Assembly (NCBI GenBank): GCA_031551865.1
Contig: JAVBMY010000003.1
Location: 1-64,000, forward strand
DNA: 64,000 nt
Reading direction: 5' to 3'
Origin: Rikenella sp031551865
GTDB lineage: Bacteria; Bacteroidota; Bacteroidia; Bacteroidales; Rikenellaceae
In this document: positions 32,786 through 40,834 of the stretch, in pieces
How positions within the stretch are numbered: the first letter of the stretch is position 1
Layout of the letters: every line of letters begins with the position of its first letter
Made by a program: the position numbers and the translations under genes
The notes under the pieces: model-generated
Told to the model about the DNA's origin: nothing
What the model saw: only the letters and a program-made list of their open reading frames with translations
The model's database searches: none

Positions 32786-33823
32786 CTACCTCGGGCAGAC
32801 CAGGTCGAGGAATACCGGCAGGTGGTCGCTGAAATAGTAGCGGTTGGGGTAGCCGCGGTAGGGGCCTTCGGCGTTGAGCAGGCAGGGCTGCACGAATACC
32901 CGTGCATCGGGCGCCAGGCGATGCCATCCCTGCGGACGGGGGGAGAGCGAGGGGTTGGGCTGGAAATAGAGGATATTGTCGTACATATTCCACGTGTCGC
33001 CGTAGGCATACGAGCCCTGCCCTCGCCGCCACGGGCCGAGCGTAGTGCAGATGAAAGGGTCTATGGAGGGTTTGAGACGCAAGATGACGTCGGGATTACA
33101 ATTCATGTCGCCCATCGCCACGATGATCCCCGCCGGATTGCGCTGCATATCGGCACCCGCACGGGCCATCAGTTGCGAGAAGATGCGCCTGCGTTCACGG
33201 GCCGCCGAAGCGCCGCCGAGTTGCGACGGCAGGTGCATCACGTAGAAGATGACGGGTTGGGGTTCGTGGTCGGCAGGCAGGGCGGGATGGGTAACCACGG
33301 CCTCCACTTTGAGGATGTCGCGGGTGGCTTTCCCGGTGCCCGTCACGCGGATGGGCTCGCTGCCGAGCACCTGCAGGCGGTCGGTGCGGTAGACGAATCC
33401 GACGGTGATTCCTCGGGCGTCGCGCGAGGGGTAGGTGATGCTTTGGTAGGGGATTCCTGCGAGGGCGGGCGCGGCGATCAGATCGCGCAGCACGCGGTCG
33501 TTCTCGATCTCGCACAGGCCGAGCGCGTCGGGGGCGAGGTCGCCCACCACGCGGGCGATGTTGCCGGTCTTGAGGGTGTATTGCGCCGGGGTGAGCACGG
33601 TCTCCTGCACGCCGGGGTCGTTGATGGTGTCGAACAGGTTCTCGACGTTGTAGGTGGCGATGCGCAGGGTGGGAAACGTGGCGATGTCATGCACCCGTCG
33701 CCCGGACGAGCCACACGGTACCGGAACGTCTTGCGCGGCGGCCGTTTGCAGAGGCTGCCCGCCAGCGGTCACGGCAAGCATGCCGGCCGCGGCCAGCAGA
33801 ATATGGCGGGGTTTGTTTTTCAC
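32786..33823 (-). CDS. Endonuclease/exonuclease/phosphatase (EEP) family secreted protein
   Basis: About 345 residues if it starts at GTG 33823, which gives a good signal peptide (KNKPRHILLAAAGMLAV, cleavage near AAAQ). The inner ATG at 33781 would cut that signal. EEP motifs: RIATYNVENLFD (metal-binding Asn), GLCEIEND (metal-binding Glu), GDMNCNPD and FSDHLPVFLDL (catalytic Asp-His). The family cleaves phosphodiester or phosphomonoester bonds in nucleic acids, inositol phosphates or sphingomyelin. The substrate here is open. Its leader carries three tandem structured hairpins (33837-34081), suggesting control at the RNA level. Confidence 0.82.
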   Translation of the reverse strand: MKNKPRHILLAAAGMLAVTAGGQPLQTAAAQDVPVPCGSSGRRVHDIATFPTLRIATYNVENLFDTINDPGVQETVLTPAQYTLKTGNIARVVGDLAPDALGLCEIENDRVLRDLIAAPALAGIPYQSITYPSRDARGITVGFVYRTDRLQVLGSEPIRVTGTGKATRDILKVEAVVTHPALPADHEPQPVIFYVMHLPSQLGGASAARERRRIFSQLMARAGADMQRNPAGIIVAMGDMNCNPDVILRLKPSIDPFICTTLGPWRRGQGSYAYGDTWNMYDNILYFQPNPSLSPRPQGWHRLAPDARVFVQPCLLNAEGPYRGYPNRYYFSDHLPVFLDLVCPR

Positions 33824-33836
33824 GCCTTTCAGGAAT

Positions 33837-34081
33837 AAAAAAGGCGGTGCACATCGGGACTTGAAACGCGAAGGGACAGGAAGTACCCTAAACCCAGCAA
33901 GCCCGGGAATGTGCCGCCTGGCAAAAAGCGACACGAGACAAGAAACCCAGAGGTACGGGAACCTCCAGACCAACATACTCCGAGCGTGTCGCTCAATAAA
34001 AAAGCGACGCAAACCGAAGCCTGAGCACGACGGGTAAGGAATTACACCCTCAAACAAGCAGACCCCGAGAATGCGCCGCCG
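33837..34081 (-). ncRNA. Three tandem covarying hairpin units ahead of the EEP gene
   Basis: On the minus strand three units of about 75-85 nt follow each other. Each has an outer stem, an inner stem and a closing U-run. Unit 1 (about 34003-34079): stem 34004-34011 with 34072-34079 (7 of 8 pairs), inner GGGT/ACCC. Unit 2 (33923-33992): perfect 8-bp stem GCGACACG/CGTGTCGC, inner GAGGT/ACCTC. Unit 3 (33837-33918): GGCGG..CACAT/ATGTG..CCGCC, inner AGGG/CCCT. The stems differ in sequence but keep their pairing, and shared positions include a TTGNTTTNAGG-like stretch before the inner stem. The promoter at 34174 would put all three in the mRNA leader. They could be tandem riboswitch- or attenuator-like elements, or separate small RNAs. 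I do not recognise the motif. Confidence 0.55.
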
Positions 34082-34173
34082 TGGCGCAAACCGAGGTTTC
34101 TTGTTCGATATTGTGTTTAGCTGATAATTCCTTTTTGTCGTGCTAAACTCCCGATAAGCAAAGAACTGTATTA

Positions 34174-34181
34174 CAAATGTA
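34174..34181 (-). promoter_or_regulatory. Promoter -7 box for the hairpin leader and EEP gene
   Basis: TACATTTG on the minus strand, an exact TAnnTTTG box. Transcription would begin near 34168 and run through all three hairpin units before reaching the start codon at 33823. No -33 TTTG at the usual distance. Confidence 0.5.
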
Positions 34182-34227
34182 GTGATTTTATGATTGGTGG
34201 GGCTGCCCCACCCCGGCCGAGCGTATT

Positions 34228-34640
34228 TTCCTATTCTCTCCGAACCGCTCAGGCCGCGGCGGCCCACACTTTTGGTGTGCCCCAAAAGTGTGCAAGAGTG
34301 CATCCAAGGGGGACTTGCTGTCCCCCTTGGCCATCCCCCTGCTGGCTTCGCCGCACCGAGGGGGAGGGGTAATGAGGGGAGGGGGCGCAGCCCCTTCCCC
34401 CTGTAACCATTCACCGGAAAAGTCAGCTAATGCGGATCCGCTTACGCACTACATAAAGTGGAAGCAGTGACATCAGGGAGAGGGGTGGCCAGGGGAGAGG
34501 GAACGGCTCCCCTGGATTCGTTTTTTGGTCACTTTTTGTCGAACAACAAAAAGTGACTGTAGTCCGCGGCACACGCGGATCGGAGAGAAGACCTAAGTAT
34601 TCCCGCAGGGATAAGAAGCCCTCTGCAAAGACTGATCTGC
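34228..34640. repeat. Large palindromic intergenic repeat, copy B
   Basis: The arms CTCTCCGAACCGCTCAGG and CGCGGATCGGAGAG face each other. Near the right end is a GTCACTTTTTGT/ACAAAAAGTGAC hairpin (34530-34557). It ends in AAGCCCTCTGCAAAG, comparable to AAGCCGTCTGCAAA in copies A and C. It fills the gap between the EEP leader and the GH2 gene. Confidence 0.7.
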
Positions 34641-34679
34641 AAAGATCCTTCACTAACACTCGGAATGGCATAAAAGAAA

Positions 34680-37475
34680 CTACTTCACATTCTCCCTGAC
34701 CGGTTTCTCGCCCGGGCGGCCTACCAAAGTATTCAAAGAACGTACGGAAATGCCCAGTTCATCGACCGACGTGAACGGCTTGACAAAGTTGAGCGTGATG
34801 ACACGTTCCTCGCCGGGGAGCAGGTCGAAGTAGGCGTCCGAGGGATTCCACTGGAGCGCTTCGGCGTCGAACAGGACGGATTTCAGCAAGTTCTTCGCTT
34901 TCAAAGTCGCTTCGACCGTCAGGTCGTCGACCAGGCGGTACGACACCTCGAAGTCCGGGGCCGGGAGCCGCAAGTCTTTTAAAGGTACGAAATAATGCAC
35001 GGCCCGCATCGGCACACCGTTCAACGAACCCTCGGCCACCAGGAACACATCGCGCGGCGAAACGGCGCCGGTCACATCGCCCGCGCCGCCGACCTCGTCG
35101 GGACAGGCGCCGTTGGCCACCGAAGCCACCTTCATCAGCGCTTCGACCCCTATCGCGCGGAGCATGTTCGTGCTGTTGGGGGTGAGCCAGGTGACGTCTT
35201 CGCCCCGTTTGTCGGGCATGTCAACCACCGAGGCGCAGAGTTGTTTCCCGCTGAAATCCAGCACCTTGATCACGAACGAACGCCCCTTCTGCGGGGTGAG
35301 TTCGTCGGTAATAGCCCACAGCTTCACGCTGTCGGCACCGGCCTGCTCGAAGTAGATGCCCGTGGGGGCGAAGCTGCGGCGGGCGTAGTATTGCAGGGCT
35401 TTCCAGCGCATGCGGCTGTCCATCGACGACCACGAAGCCACGGGCCACAGGTCGTTAAGCTGCCAATAGAGCGAACCCATGGTGAACGGACGGCGCATGC
35501 GGTGCCCTTCCATTGCTATTTTGATCCCCTCGGCCTGAAGCAATTGGCTCAGGTAGACATAAGTGCGGAAGTCGTCTTTCAGCAGCGGCAGGTCGCGCAC
35601 CATATATTCCTCGATCACGCGGTAGCCTTTGGGGTTCTTCTGGTGGATCACCATGGCGGGAGAATAGAGGCGCATGTCCTCGGGCCCGAAATACTCGCGG
35701 TAGGTGTCATAGCAGGCCAGCGACTGGAAGCCGTACTCGTTCGAAAAACGGCCCGGCTTGTCTTTGTAAACCGAGAACGGTTCCTCGTCGTGGAACACGC
35801 CCCAGTAGTGGACGTCGCCCGCCACCTGGCTCAGTTTGTTGCCGCGCCCGTACAGCGGCGACGACGGATGGTAGTAGCGCGTGGTGTCTTCGGCTTTAAT
35901 GACGTCGGCCAGCACGCCGCGGAACAGCGTGTCGATGCCGTGTTTCACGAGGGCCTTTTCTGCTTCGGTCCATTTGTAGACGCGGGCGTAGCCCCAATGA
36001 TACCACGCTTCGTCGATCTCGTTGTTGCCGCACCAGATGGTGATCGAGGGGTGGTTGCGCAGGCGGCGCACGTTCTGGATGGCCTCGGTACGCACGCTAC
36101 CCAGGAATTCGGGGTTCGAGGGGTAGAACGAGCAGGCGAACATGAAGTCCTGCCACACCATGATGCCGTTGGCGTCGCACAGGTCGTAGAACAGGTCGTC
36201 CTCGTAGATGCCGCCGCCCCAGACGCGGAGCATATTCATGTTCGATGCTTTCGTCGTATTGATCAGCTCGGTGTATTGTTCGGGCGTCACACGCGAAGGG
36301 AAGATGTCCTGCGGAATGTAGTTTGCGCCTTTGGCGAAGCAGGGCTGGCCATTCACTTCGAAATAGAAACTCACGCCGCCTTTGTCGCGGAGCTCGGCCG
36401 TGGTATCGGGCTCCTGCACCAGGCGGATCGTGCGCACGCCGATGCGCTGGGTATTCTCATCGAGTTTCTGCTCACCATCAGCCACGATCGTGCGGAAGGT
36501 GTAGAGGTGCGGGTCGCCCAGGCCGTTGGGCCACCAGAGCTCGGGGTTTTTGATCTCGACGGGCAGGGTCAGCGTGGCGGCCTGGCCTTTTGATAACGTG
36601 GTCTCGGCCTTGGCGTAGACTTTTTGGGCGGCGCTGTCGGTGATGTAGACCGTCACCGGGCCTTCTTTCGCAGCGGGGGCCAGGGTCACGTGGGCGTCGA
36701 ATTCGGCCAGCTTGCCGGATTGCGATCTTTGCAGGAACTGGACGTTATCGATCCTCACGTCGTTGTATCCTTCGAGGCGCACGGGCCGCCAGACGCCGAC
36801 GGTGGCGTAACGGGGCCCCCAGTCCCAACCGAACTGATAGGGGGCCTTGCGGGTGAAGACCGAGGTTTTCCATTCGCCCTTGTCGTTGTCGGCGGGCAAC
36901 TTCACGGGCCAGGCCTCGGCCAACGGCAGGGCGGTTTCGTAGGCGGGAAGGAAGGTAATTTCGAGGGTGTTCCCGCCTTCGCGGAGCAGGCCTTTCACAT
37001 CGACGCGCCATTCGATAAACATGTTGTCGCTCTTCAGAACAAGGCTGTCGTTCAGGCGTACCTCGGCGTAGGTGTCGAGGCCAGTGAAGACGAGCTCCTG
37101 TACGTTCTGGCCGAGCAGGTCGGGGAAAACCGCAAAGGTGGTGCGGTAGACCCACGTTTCGTGTTCGATCCACTGCAGGCGGGGTTCGGCGGTGGCGCCG
37201 AAGGGCTCTTCGATCATCCCGTTGTCAAACAAGTCGGTGTGCACCACGCCGGGCACGGTGGCGGGGGCCCATTCCGTGAAGTAGCGGGGAGTCTCGCTTT
37301 TGGTGAGGAGTTGCGGGGTTCTGGCGGCGTCGGCGCGGAATTGCCACGTGGAACCGCCGAGGTCTTGCACGAGCTTTTGAGAAGGCTGGCCGGCCAGCTG
37401 GGCCGCACGGCGTCCGGCACAGGCGGTCAGGGCGGTGGAGGCGATGCAGAGCGTGAGGAGGAGCGTTCTTTTCAT
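34680..37475 (-). CDS. GH2 beta-mannosidase lipoprotein
   Basis: About 931 residues from ATG 37475 (MKRTLLLTLC). The signal ends STALTAC, so it is a lipoprotein. Domains: a sugar-binding jelly roll (about 30-215), an Ig-like domain (about 215-330), a TIM barrel (about 330-690) and C-terminal beta domains. The general acid/base lies in IWCGNNEIDEAW and the nucleophile Glu in FSNEYGFQSL, the arrangement of beta-mannosidases such as the Bacteroides enzyme BtMan2A. It cleaves terminal beta-linked mannose, for example in N-glycan cores or mannans. It is not inside a visible PUL. The longer open frame to 37586 lacks a signal and is rejected. Confidence 0.9.
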   Translation of the reverse strand: MKRTLLLTLCIASTALTACAGRRAAQLAGQPSQKLVQDLGGSTWQFRADAARTPQLLTKSETPRYFTEWAPATVPGVVHTDLFDNGMIEEPFGATAEPRLQWIEHETWVYRTTFAVFPDLLGQNVQELVFTGLDTYAEVRLNDSLVLKSDNMFIEWRVDVKGLLREGGNTLEITFLPAYETALPLAEAWPVKLPADNDKGEWKTSVFTRKAPYQFGWDWGPRYATVGVWRPVRLEGYNDVRIDNVQFLQRSQSGKLAEFDAHVTLAPAAKEGPVTVYITDSAAQKVYAKAETTLSKGQAATLTLPVEIKNPELWWPNGLGDPHLYTFRTIVADGEQKLDENTQRIGVRTIRLVQEPDTTAELRDKGGVSFYFEVNGQPCFAKGANYIPQDIFPSRVTPEQYTELINTTKASNMNMLRVWGGGIYEDDLFYDLCDANGIMVWQDFMFACSFYPSNPEFLGSVRTEAIQNVRRLRNHPSITIWCGNNEIDEAWYHWGYARVYKWTEAEKALVKHGIDTLFRGVLADVIKAEDTTRYYHPSSPLYGRGNKLSQVAGDVHYWGVFHDEEPFSVYKDKPGRFSNEYGFQSLACYDTYREYFGPEDMRLYSPAMVIHQKNPKGYRVIEEYMVRDLPLLKDDFRTYVYLSQLLQAEGIKIAMEGHRMRRPFTMGSLYWQLNDLWPVASWSSMDSRMRWKALQYYARRSFAPTGIYFEQAGADSVKLWAITDELTPQKGRSFVIKVLDFSGKQLCASVVDMPDKRGEDVTWLTPNSTNMLRAIGVEALMKVASVANGACPDEVGGAGDVTGAVSPRDVFLVAEGSLNGVPMRAVHYFVPLKDLRLPAPDFEVSYRLVDDLTVEATLKAKNLLKSVLFDAEALQWNPSDAYFDLLPGEERVITLNFVKPFTSVDELGISVRSLNTLVGRPGEKPVRENVK

Positions 37476-37656
37476 GTGTATATTGTGTTCGGGTTTATTG
37501 TACTTTTTAGTTCGGGGTGGGCAGGCGCAGGATCGCCCGGCCACAGCCCACGACAGCCGAGCGACGCAGCAGCCGAGAGCAATCATGTTTACATGAATTG
37601 CCGAGGTGCAAGGAGAAAGAGACCTAAGGCCTCAAAGGCCGTGGGGCCGGGCGATT

Positions 37657-37722
37657 GAGTCCACTGCATAGCCTCCTACTCCTATCTTGATCGACAATTC
37701 GAACAAGTACGATTGTCCTCGC
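37657..37722. repeat. GAGTCCACTGC...GATTGNCCTCG repeat, copy 1
   Basis: GAGTCCACTGCATAGCCTCC through CGATTGTCCTCGC is matched closely by 62144-62209, and in part by about 27240-27310. The rest of 37476-37826 contains GC hairpins (for example GCCC..GGGC at 37760-37795) and no supported gene. Confidence 0.6.
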
Positions 37723-37826
37723 TACAGGTCTCGCTCGGCTGACGCTTGCAACCTTCGCGGGTTCGCGCCCGCCCCCCCCTTTAGGGCGGGCGCGCTCCTT
37801 CGCTGCGACGCTTGCGCTTTCGCAGC

Positions 37827-38924
37827 TCAGTCGGTCGATACTCCGCAAGTTCCGTGGAGAAATGCGGCGCCGACGGCGCCCCCCCCCAATTCCAGATACA
37901 TATTAAGTATATGGGTGATCGCGGGCGTTTCGATAAGGAAACCCGCGTGGCCAGAGTCGGAGTGGAGTTCGTGGTAGGCGGCGCCCGGGATCATACCGGC
38001 CATTTCGCGGATCTCTTTCGGCAGGTACATGATGTCGGTATCGACGGCCACCACTGCCGTACGGGCTGTGATCGAAGCCAAAGCCGCCTCGGCGCCGCCC
38101 CGCGAACGGCCGACGTTGTGCAGGTCGAGCGCCTGCAGCAGGCGGTAATAGCAGTGGGCGTTGAAGCGTCGGCGCAGCTTCTCGCCCTGGTAGCGCTGGT
38201 AGCTGGCAGCACGGAAGCCGTGGAGCTTGTACTCGTCGTCGCGCTGGGTGGTGTTGTAAGTGTCCGCATTGCGGTAAATGAGCATCGCCATGGCGCGCGC
38301 CGCGGCCAGGCCTTCGCCCCCGGCGTCGGGACGGCGGTCGCGGAACGTGGGGTCGGTTTCGAGAGCCATGCGCTGCGCCTCGCTCGAAGCCACGATCCAC
38401 GGCGAGGTGCGGTACATCGTGACCAGCAGCGCGAGGTTTTCGAACAGCGACGGCTCCTCGATGGCCCATTCGAGCGCCTGGTAGCCGCCCGTCGAACTGC
38501 CGATCAGCATCTGGATCCGGCTGATCCCGAGCGCCTTCCGCAGACGACCGTACGCCCGGGCCATGTCACGCGGAGTCACCAGCGGGAAATCCATGTAGTA
38601 GGGTTCTCCGGTCAACGGGTTGGTGCTTAACGGCGAAGTACTGCCGTAGGGCGAAGCCAGCTTGTTGGCGCACACGATAAAGTGGCGCCCCGGGTCGAGC
38701 AGGCCGCCTTCGACCACCGTGCCCGGCCACCAGTCGGCCACGTCGGAATTGGCGGTCAGGGCGTGGCACACCCAGATCACGTTGTCGGCTTCGGCGTTGA
38801 GCGTGCCGTAGGTATGGTAGGCGAGGGTCAGTTCGGGCAGGCTTTCGCCGCACTCCAAAAAGAGAGGTTCCTGGCTATGGAAAAACTGCGGGGCGCTGCC
38901 GAAAAAGGATTCGTAAATGTTCAT
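37827..38924 (-). CDS. metX: Homoserine O-acetyltransferase MetX
   Basis: 365 residues of alpha/beta-hydrolase fold. CHALTANSDVADWW is the family's oxyanion region and IGSSTGGYQALEW holds the nucleophilic serine. The catalytic Asp and His are near VAVDTDIMYLP and SDSGHAGFLIE. It makes O-acetylhomoserine from homoserine and acetyl-CoA for methionine synthesis. The last ~20 residues (GGGAVGAAFLHGTCGVSTD) go past the usual end and are encoded by repeat-like palindromic DNA, so the original stop may have been replaced. No metY is adjacent. The promoter at 39061-39092 is a good match to consensus. Confidence 0.9.
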   Translation of the reverse strand: MNIYESFFGSAPQFFHSQEPLFLECGESLPELTLAYHTYGTLNAEADNVIWVCHALTANSDVADWWPGTVVEGGLLDPGRHFIVCANKLASPYGSTSPLSTNPLTGEPYYMDFPLVTPRDMARAYGRLRKALGISRIQMLIGSSTGGYQALEWAIEEPSLFENLALLVTMYRTSPWIVASSEAQRMALETDPTFRDRRPDAGGEGLAAARAMAMLIYRNADTYNTTQRDDEYKLHGFRAASYQRYQGEKLRRRFNAHCYYRLLQALDLHNVGRSRGGAEAALASITARTAVVAVDTDIMYLPKEIREMAGMIPGAAYHELHSDSGHAGFLIETPAITHILNMYLELGGGAVGAAFLHGTCGVSTD

Positions 38925-38951
38925 CGATGGAGATCAGACGGCCCTGCGCCC

Positions 38952-38994
38952 GTCCCTGCGCCCGGACCCGCTTTGCGGGTCCGGGCGCAGGGAC
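38952..38994. repeat. Perfect 20-bp inverted repeat in the metX leader
   Basis: The arm GTCCCTGCGCCCGG.. (38952-38971) is exactly complementary to 38975-38994 around TTT. It lies 28 bases upstream of the metX start, inside the transcribed leader if the promoter at 39061 is used, and so could control translation. Confidence 0.6.
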
Positions 38995-39060
38995 CGCGGG
39001 TTACTGCGTAACCCGTCATTATCGCGCGCGCCGTCAATGGTTAAACGGGCTATATCCTGA

Positions 39061-39092
39061 CAAAGATAGCGAAAGCCTAGGGGCAAGCCAAA
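39061..39092 (-). promoter_or_regulatory. metX promoter
   Basis: On the minus strand: TTTG, 20 bases, then TATCTTTG. Both boxes and the spacing match the Bacteroidota consensus exactly. The leader would be about 130 nt and includes the strong hairpin at 38952-38994. Another TATCTTTG lies at 39137-39144. Confidence 0.75.
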
Positions 39093-39157
39093 TCGGTTTG
39101 AGCTTGCCCGAGGCGCATCCTAATCTGGGCGGTACGCAAAGATACCAAACAAAATGC

Positions 39158-39165
39158 TACCTTTG
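39158..39165 (+). promoter_or_regulatory. ychF promoter -7 box
   Basis: TACCTTTG is an exact -7 box 26 bases before the ATG at 39192. Confidence 0.6.
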
Positions 39166-39191
39166 CAACCTCAAAAAGCACAAAACAGCAT

Positions 39192-40295
39192 ATGGCACTC
39201 CAATGCGGCATCGTGGGCCTTCCGAACGTCGGTAAATCCACCCTGTTCAACTGCCTGTCGAACGCCAAAGCGCAAGCGGCCAATTTCCCGTTCTGCACCA
39301 TCGAGCCCAACGTGGGCGTGATCACCGTGCCCGACGAGCGGCTCACGGCCCTGGCCACGATCGATAATCCCAAGAAAATCATCCCCACCACCATCGAGAT
39401 CGTCGACATCGCCGGTCTGGTGAAAGGCGCCTCGAAAGGCGAGGGCCTGGGCAACAAATTCCTGGCCAACATCCGCGAAACCGACGCCATCATCCATGTG
39501 CTGCGTTGCTTCGATAACGGCAACATCACCCACGTCGACGGCTCGATCGACCCCGTTCGCGACCGCGGCATCATCGATACCGAGCTGCAACTCAAAGATC
39601 TCGAAACCGTCGAGTCGCGCATCGGCAAAGTACAGAAACAGGCCGCCTCGGGCGGCGACAAGGCGGCCCAGCGCACACTCAATATCCTGATCCAGTACAA
39701 GGCCGCACTCGAACAGGGCCGTTCGGCACGCACCGTGCAGTTCGACAACCGCGAGGACGAAAAAGCCGCTGCCGAACTCTGCCTGCTCACCGCCAAGCCG
39801 GTGATGTACGTCTGTAACGTCGACGAAGCCTCGGCCCGCACGGGCAACGCCTACACCGAAGCCGTGGCCCAAGCCATCGCCGACGAGGGCGCCCAGATGC
39901 TTGTCGTGGCGGCCGCCACCGAAGCCGATATCGCCGAATTGGAAGACTACGAAGAACGCAAACTCTTCCTGGCCGACCTGGGGCTCGAAGAGTCGGGCGT
40001 CAACCGCCTGATCAAGAGCGCCTATGCGCTGCTCGAACTCGAAACCTACTTTACCACGGGCGTGCAGGAAACCCACGCCTGGACCTACCGCCGCGGCACC
40101 AAGGCCCCGCAGGCCGCCGGGGTGATCCACACCGATTTCGAGAAGGGTTTCATCCGCGCCGAAGTGATCAAATACGACGACTACGTGGCGCTCGGCTCGG
40201 AATCGGCCTGCCGCGCGGCCGGTAAGATCGGCATTGAAGGCAAGGAGTACGTCGTGCAGGACGGCGACATCATGCACTTCCTGTTCAACGTATAG
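39192..40295 (+). CDS. ychF: Redox-regulated ATPase YchF (Obg-like GTPase family)
   Basis: 367 residues, the normal length. The G domain has G1 GIVGLPNVGKST, a switch region with ANFPFCTIEPNVGV and VDIAGLVKGASKGEG (G3). The NVDE at MYVCNVDE in the G4 position replaces the usual NKxD and explains the ATP preference of this family. The C-terminal TGS domain (about 280-365) includes TFFTTG-like ETYFTTGVQETHAW and ends HFLFNV. YchF binds ribosomes and is linked to the oxidative-stress response. It is a single gene divergent from metX. Confidence 0.96.
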   Translation: MALQCGIVGLPNVGKSTLFNCLSNAKAQAANFPFCTIEPNVGVITVPDERLTALATIDNPKKIIPTTIEIVDIAGLVKGASKGEGLGNKFLANIRETDAIIHVLRCFDNGNITHVDGSIDPVRDRGIIDTELQLKDLETVESRIGKVQKQAASGGDKAAQRTLNILIQYKAALEQGRSARTVQFDNREDEKAAAELCLLTAKPVMYVCNVDEASARTGNAYTEAVAQAIADEGAQMLVVAAATEADIAELEDYEERKLFLADLGLEESGVNRLIKSAYALLELETYFTTGVQETHAWTYRRGTKAPQAAGVIHTDFEKGFIRAEVIKYDDYVALGSESACRAAGKIGIEGKEYVVQDGDIMHFLFNV

Positions 40296-40334
40296 CGGCC
40301 AACTCTTCCCTGTCTATCGTAACCGTAAAAAGAG

Positions 40335-40342
40335 TATCTTTG
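40335..40342 (+). promoter_or_regulatory. Candidate promoter before tRNA-Gly
   Basis: TATCTTTG, an exact -7 box, lies 170 bases before the tRNA. No open frame of note lies between, so it may drive the tRNA as a longer precursor. Confidence 0.4.
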
Positions 40343-40512
40343 TGATCTGAGAATATTTTTGGAATTCTCGGGCCGACAGAGAAAGGGAGCGAAGCGAGCG
40401 GGGAGAGACATCAAATCTCATACAAAGCTTAATCAAGTCCGGAATGTGCGGACGCACTGACCGGCGCCGCGAACGAGTCTGACGAACTGTATCGGGCCGA
40501 AGAAACAAGAAT

Positions 40513-40585
40513 GCGGAAATAGCTCAGTCGGTAGAGCATCAGCTTCCCAAGCTGAGGGTCGCGGGTTCGAGCCCCGTTTTCCGCT
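40513..40585 (+). tRNA. tRNA-Gly(CCC)
   Basis: The acceptor GCGGAAA pairs with TTTCCGC and the D stem is GCTC/GAGC. The anticodon stem TCAGC/GCTGA encloses TTCCCAA, giving anticodon CCC. The T arm has GGTTCGAGCC. The 3' CCA is not encoded. All arms pair normally. Confidence 0.93.
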
Positions 40586-40590
40586 CAAAA

Positions 40591-40616
40591 GAACGGTTGC
40601 CGCAAGGCGACCGTTC
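40591..40616 (+). terminator. Hairpin after tRNA-Gly
   Basis: GAACGGTTGCC pairs with GGCGACCGTTC (one G-U) around GCAA, 5 bases beyond the tRNA. There is no T-run. Confidence 0.5.
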
Positions 40617-40625
40617 CGCATTTAC

Positions 40626-40644
40626 AGGGTCGCGGGTTCGAGCC
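40626..40644 (+). repeat. Duplicated tRNA-Gly T-arm fragment
   Basis: AGGGTCGCGGGTTCGAGCC repeats 40555-40573 of the tRNA exactly, 71 bp downstream, without the rest of the gene. A direct repeat of a tRNA 3' segment is the usual trace of a lost integrated element or of a deleted second tRNA copy. Confidence 0.65.
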
Positions 40645-40762
40645 TTGTGCTTTACCTGCACCGTTGATACGCAATGGCAGCCGGCCACGGTCCGGCCCGG
40701 CTGGTTATCGCCCTGCGCGCGCTGTACCGGTGACGGCCTTCGGCTCGGTTAGTCTTACGCTC

Positions 40763-40814
40763 CAAAAAAGAGCCTTGCAATTCCAATGAAAACCGGATTT
40801 GCAAGGCTTTTTTC
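40763..40814. terminator. Bidirectional intrinsic terminator
   Basis: AAAAAAGAGCCTTGCAA faces TTGCAAGGCTTTTTT: a 9-bp stem GCCTTGCAA/TTGCAAGGC flanked by A and T runs. On the minus strand it ends the O-antigen-ligase-like gene. On the plus strand it stops tRNA-side transcription. Confidence 0.75.
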
Positions 40815-40834
40815 CGTAGTTCCCGTCTCCCCTG

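Noticed and set aside
32470..33009. Open frame across 32470-33009 (minus strand) as a gene
   Set aside because: It covers palindromes and the 3' part of the EEP gene in another frame, with no family resemblance.
33824..34414. Long N-terminal extension of the EEP protein to 34414
   Set aside because: It would read through three structured hairpins, a promoter box and part of a repeat. A signal peptide begins at GTG 33823.
34530..34557. GTCACTTTTTGT...ACAAAAAGTGAC as a third recombination site of the fimbrial invertase
   Set aside because: It shares GTCACTT with the real sites, but the arms are longer and the centre differs. It is the internal hairpin of palindromic repeat copy B, which has counterparts with other stems.
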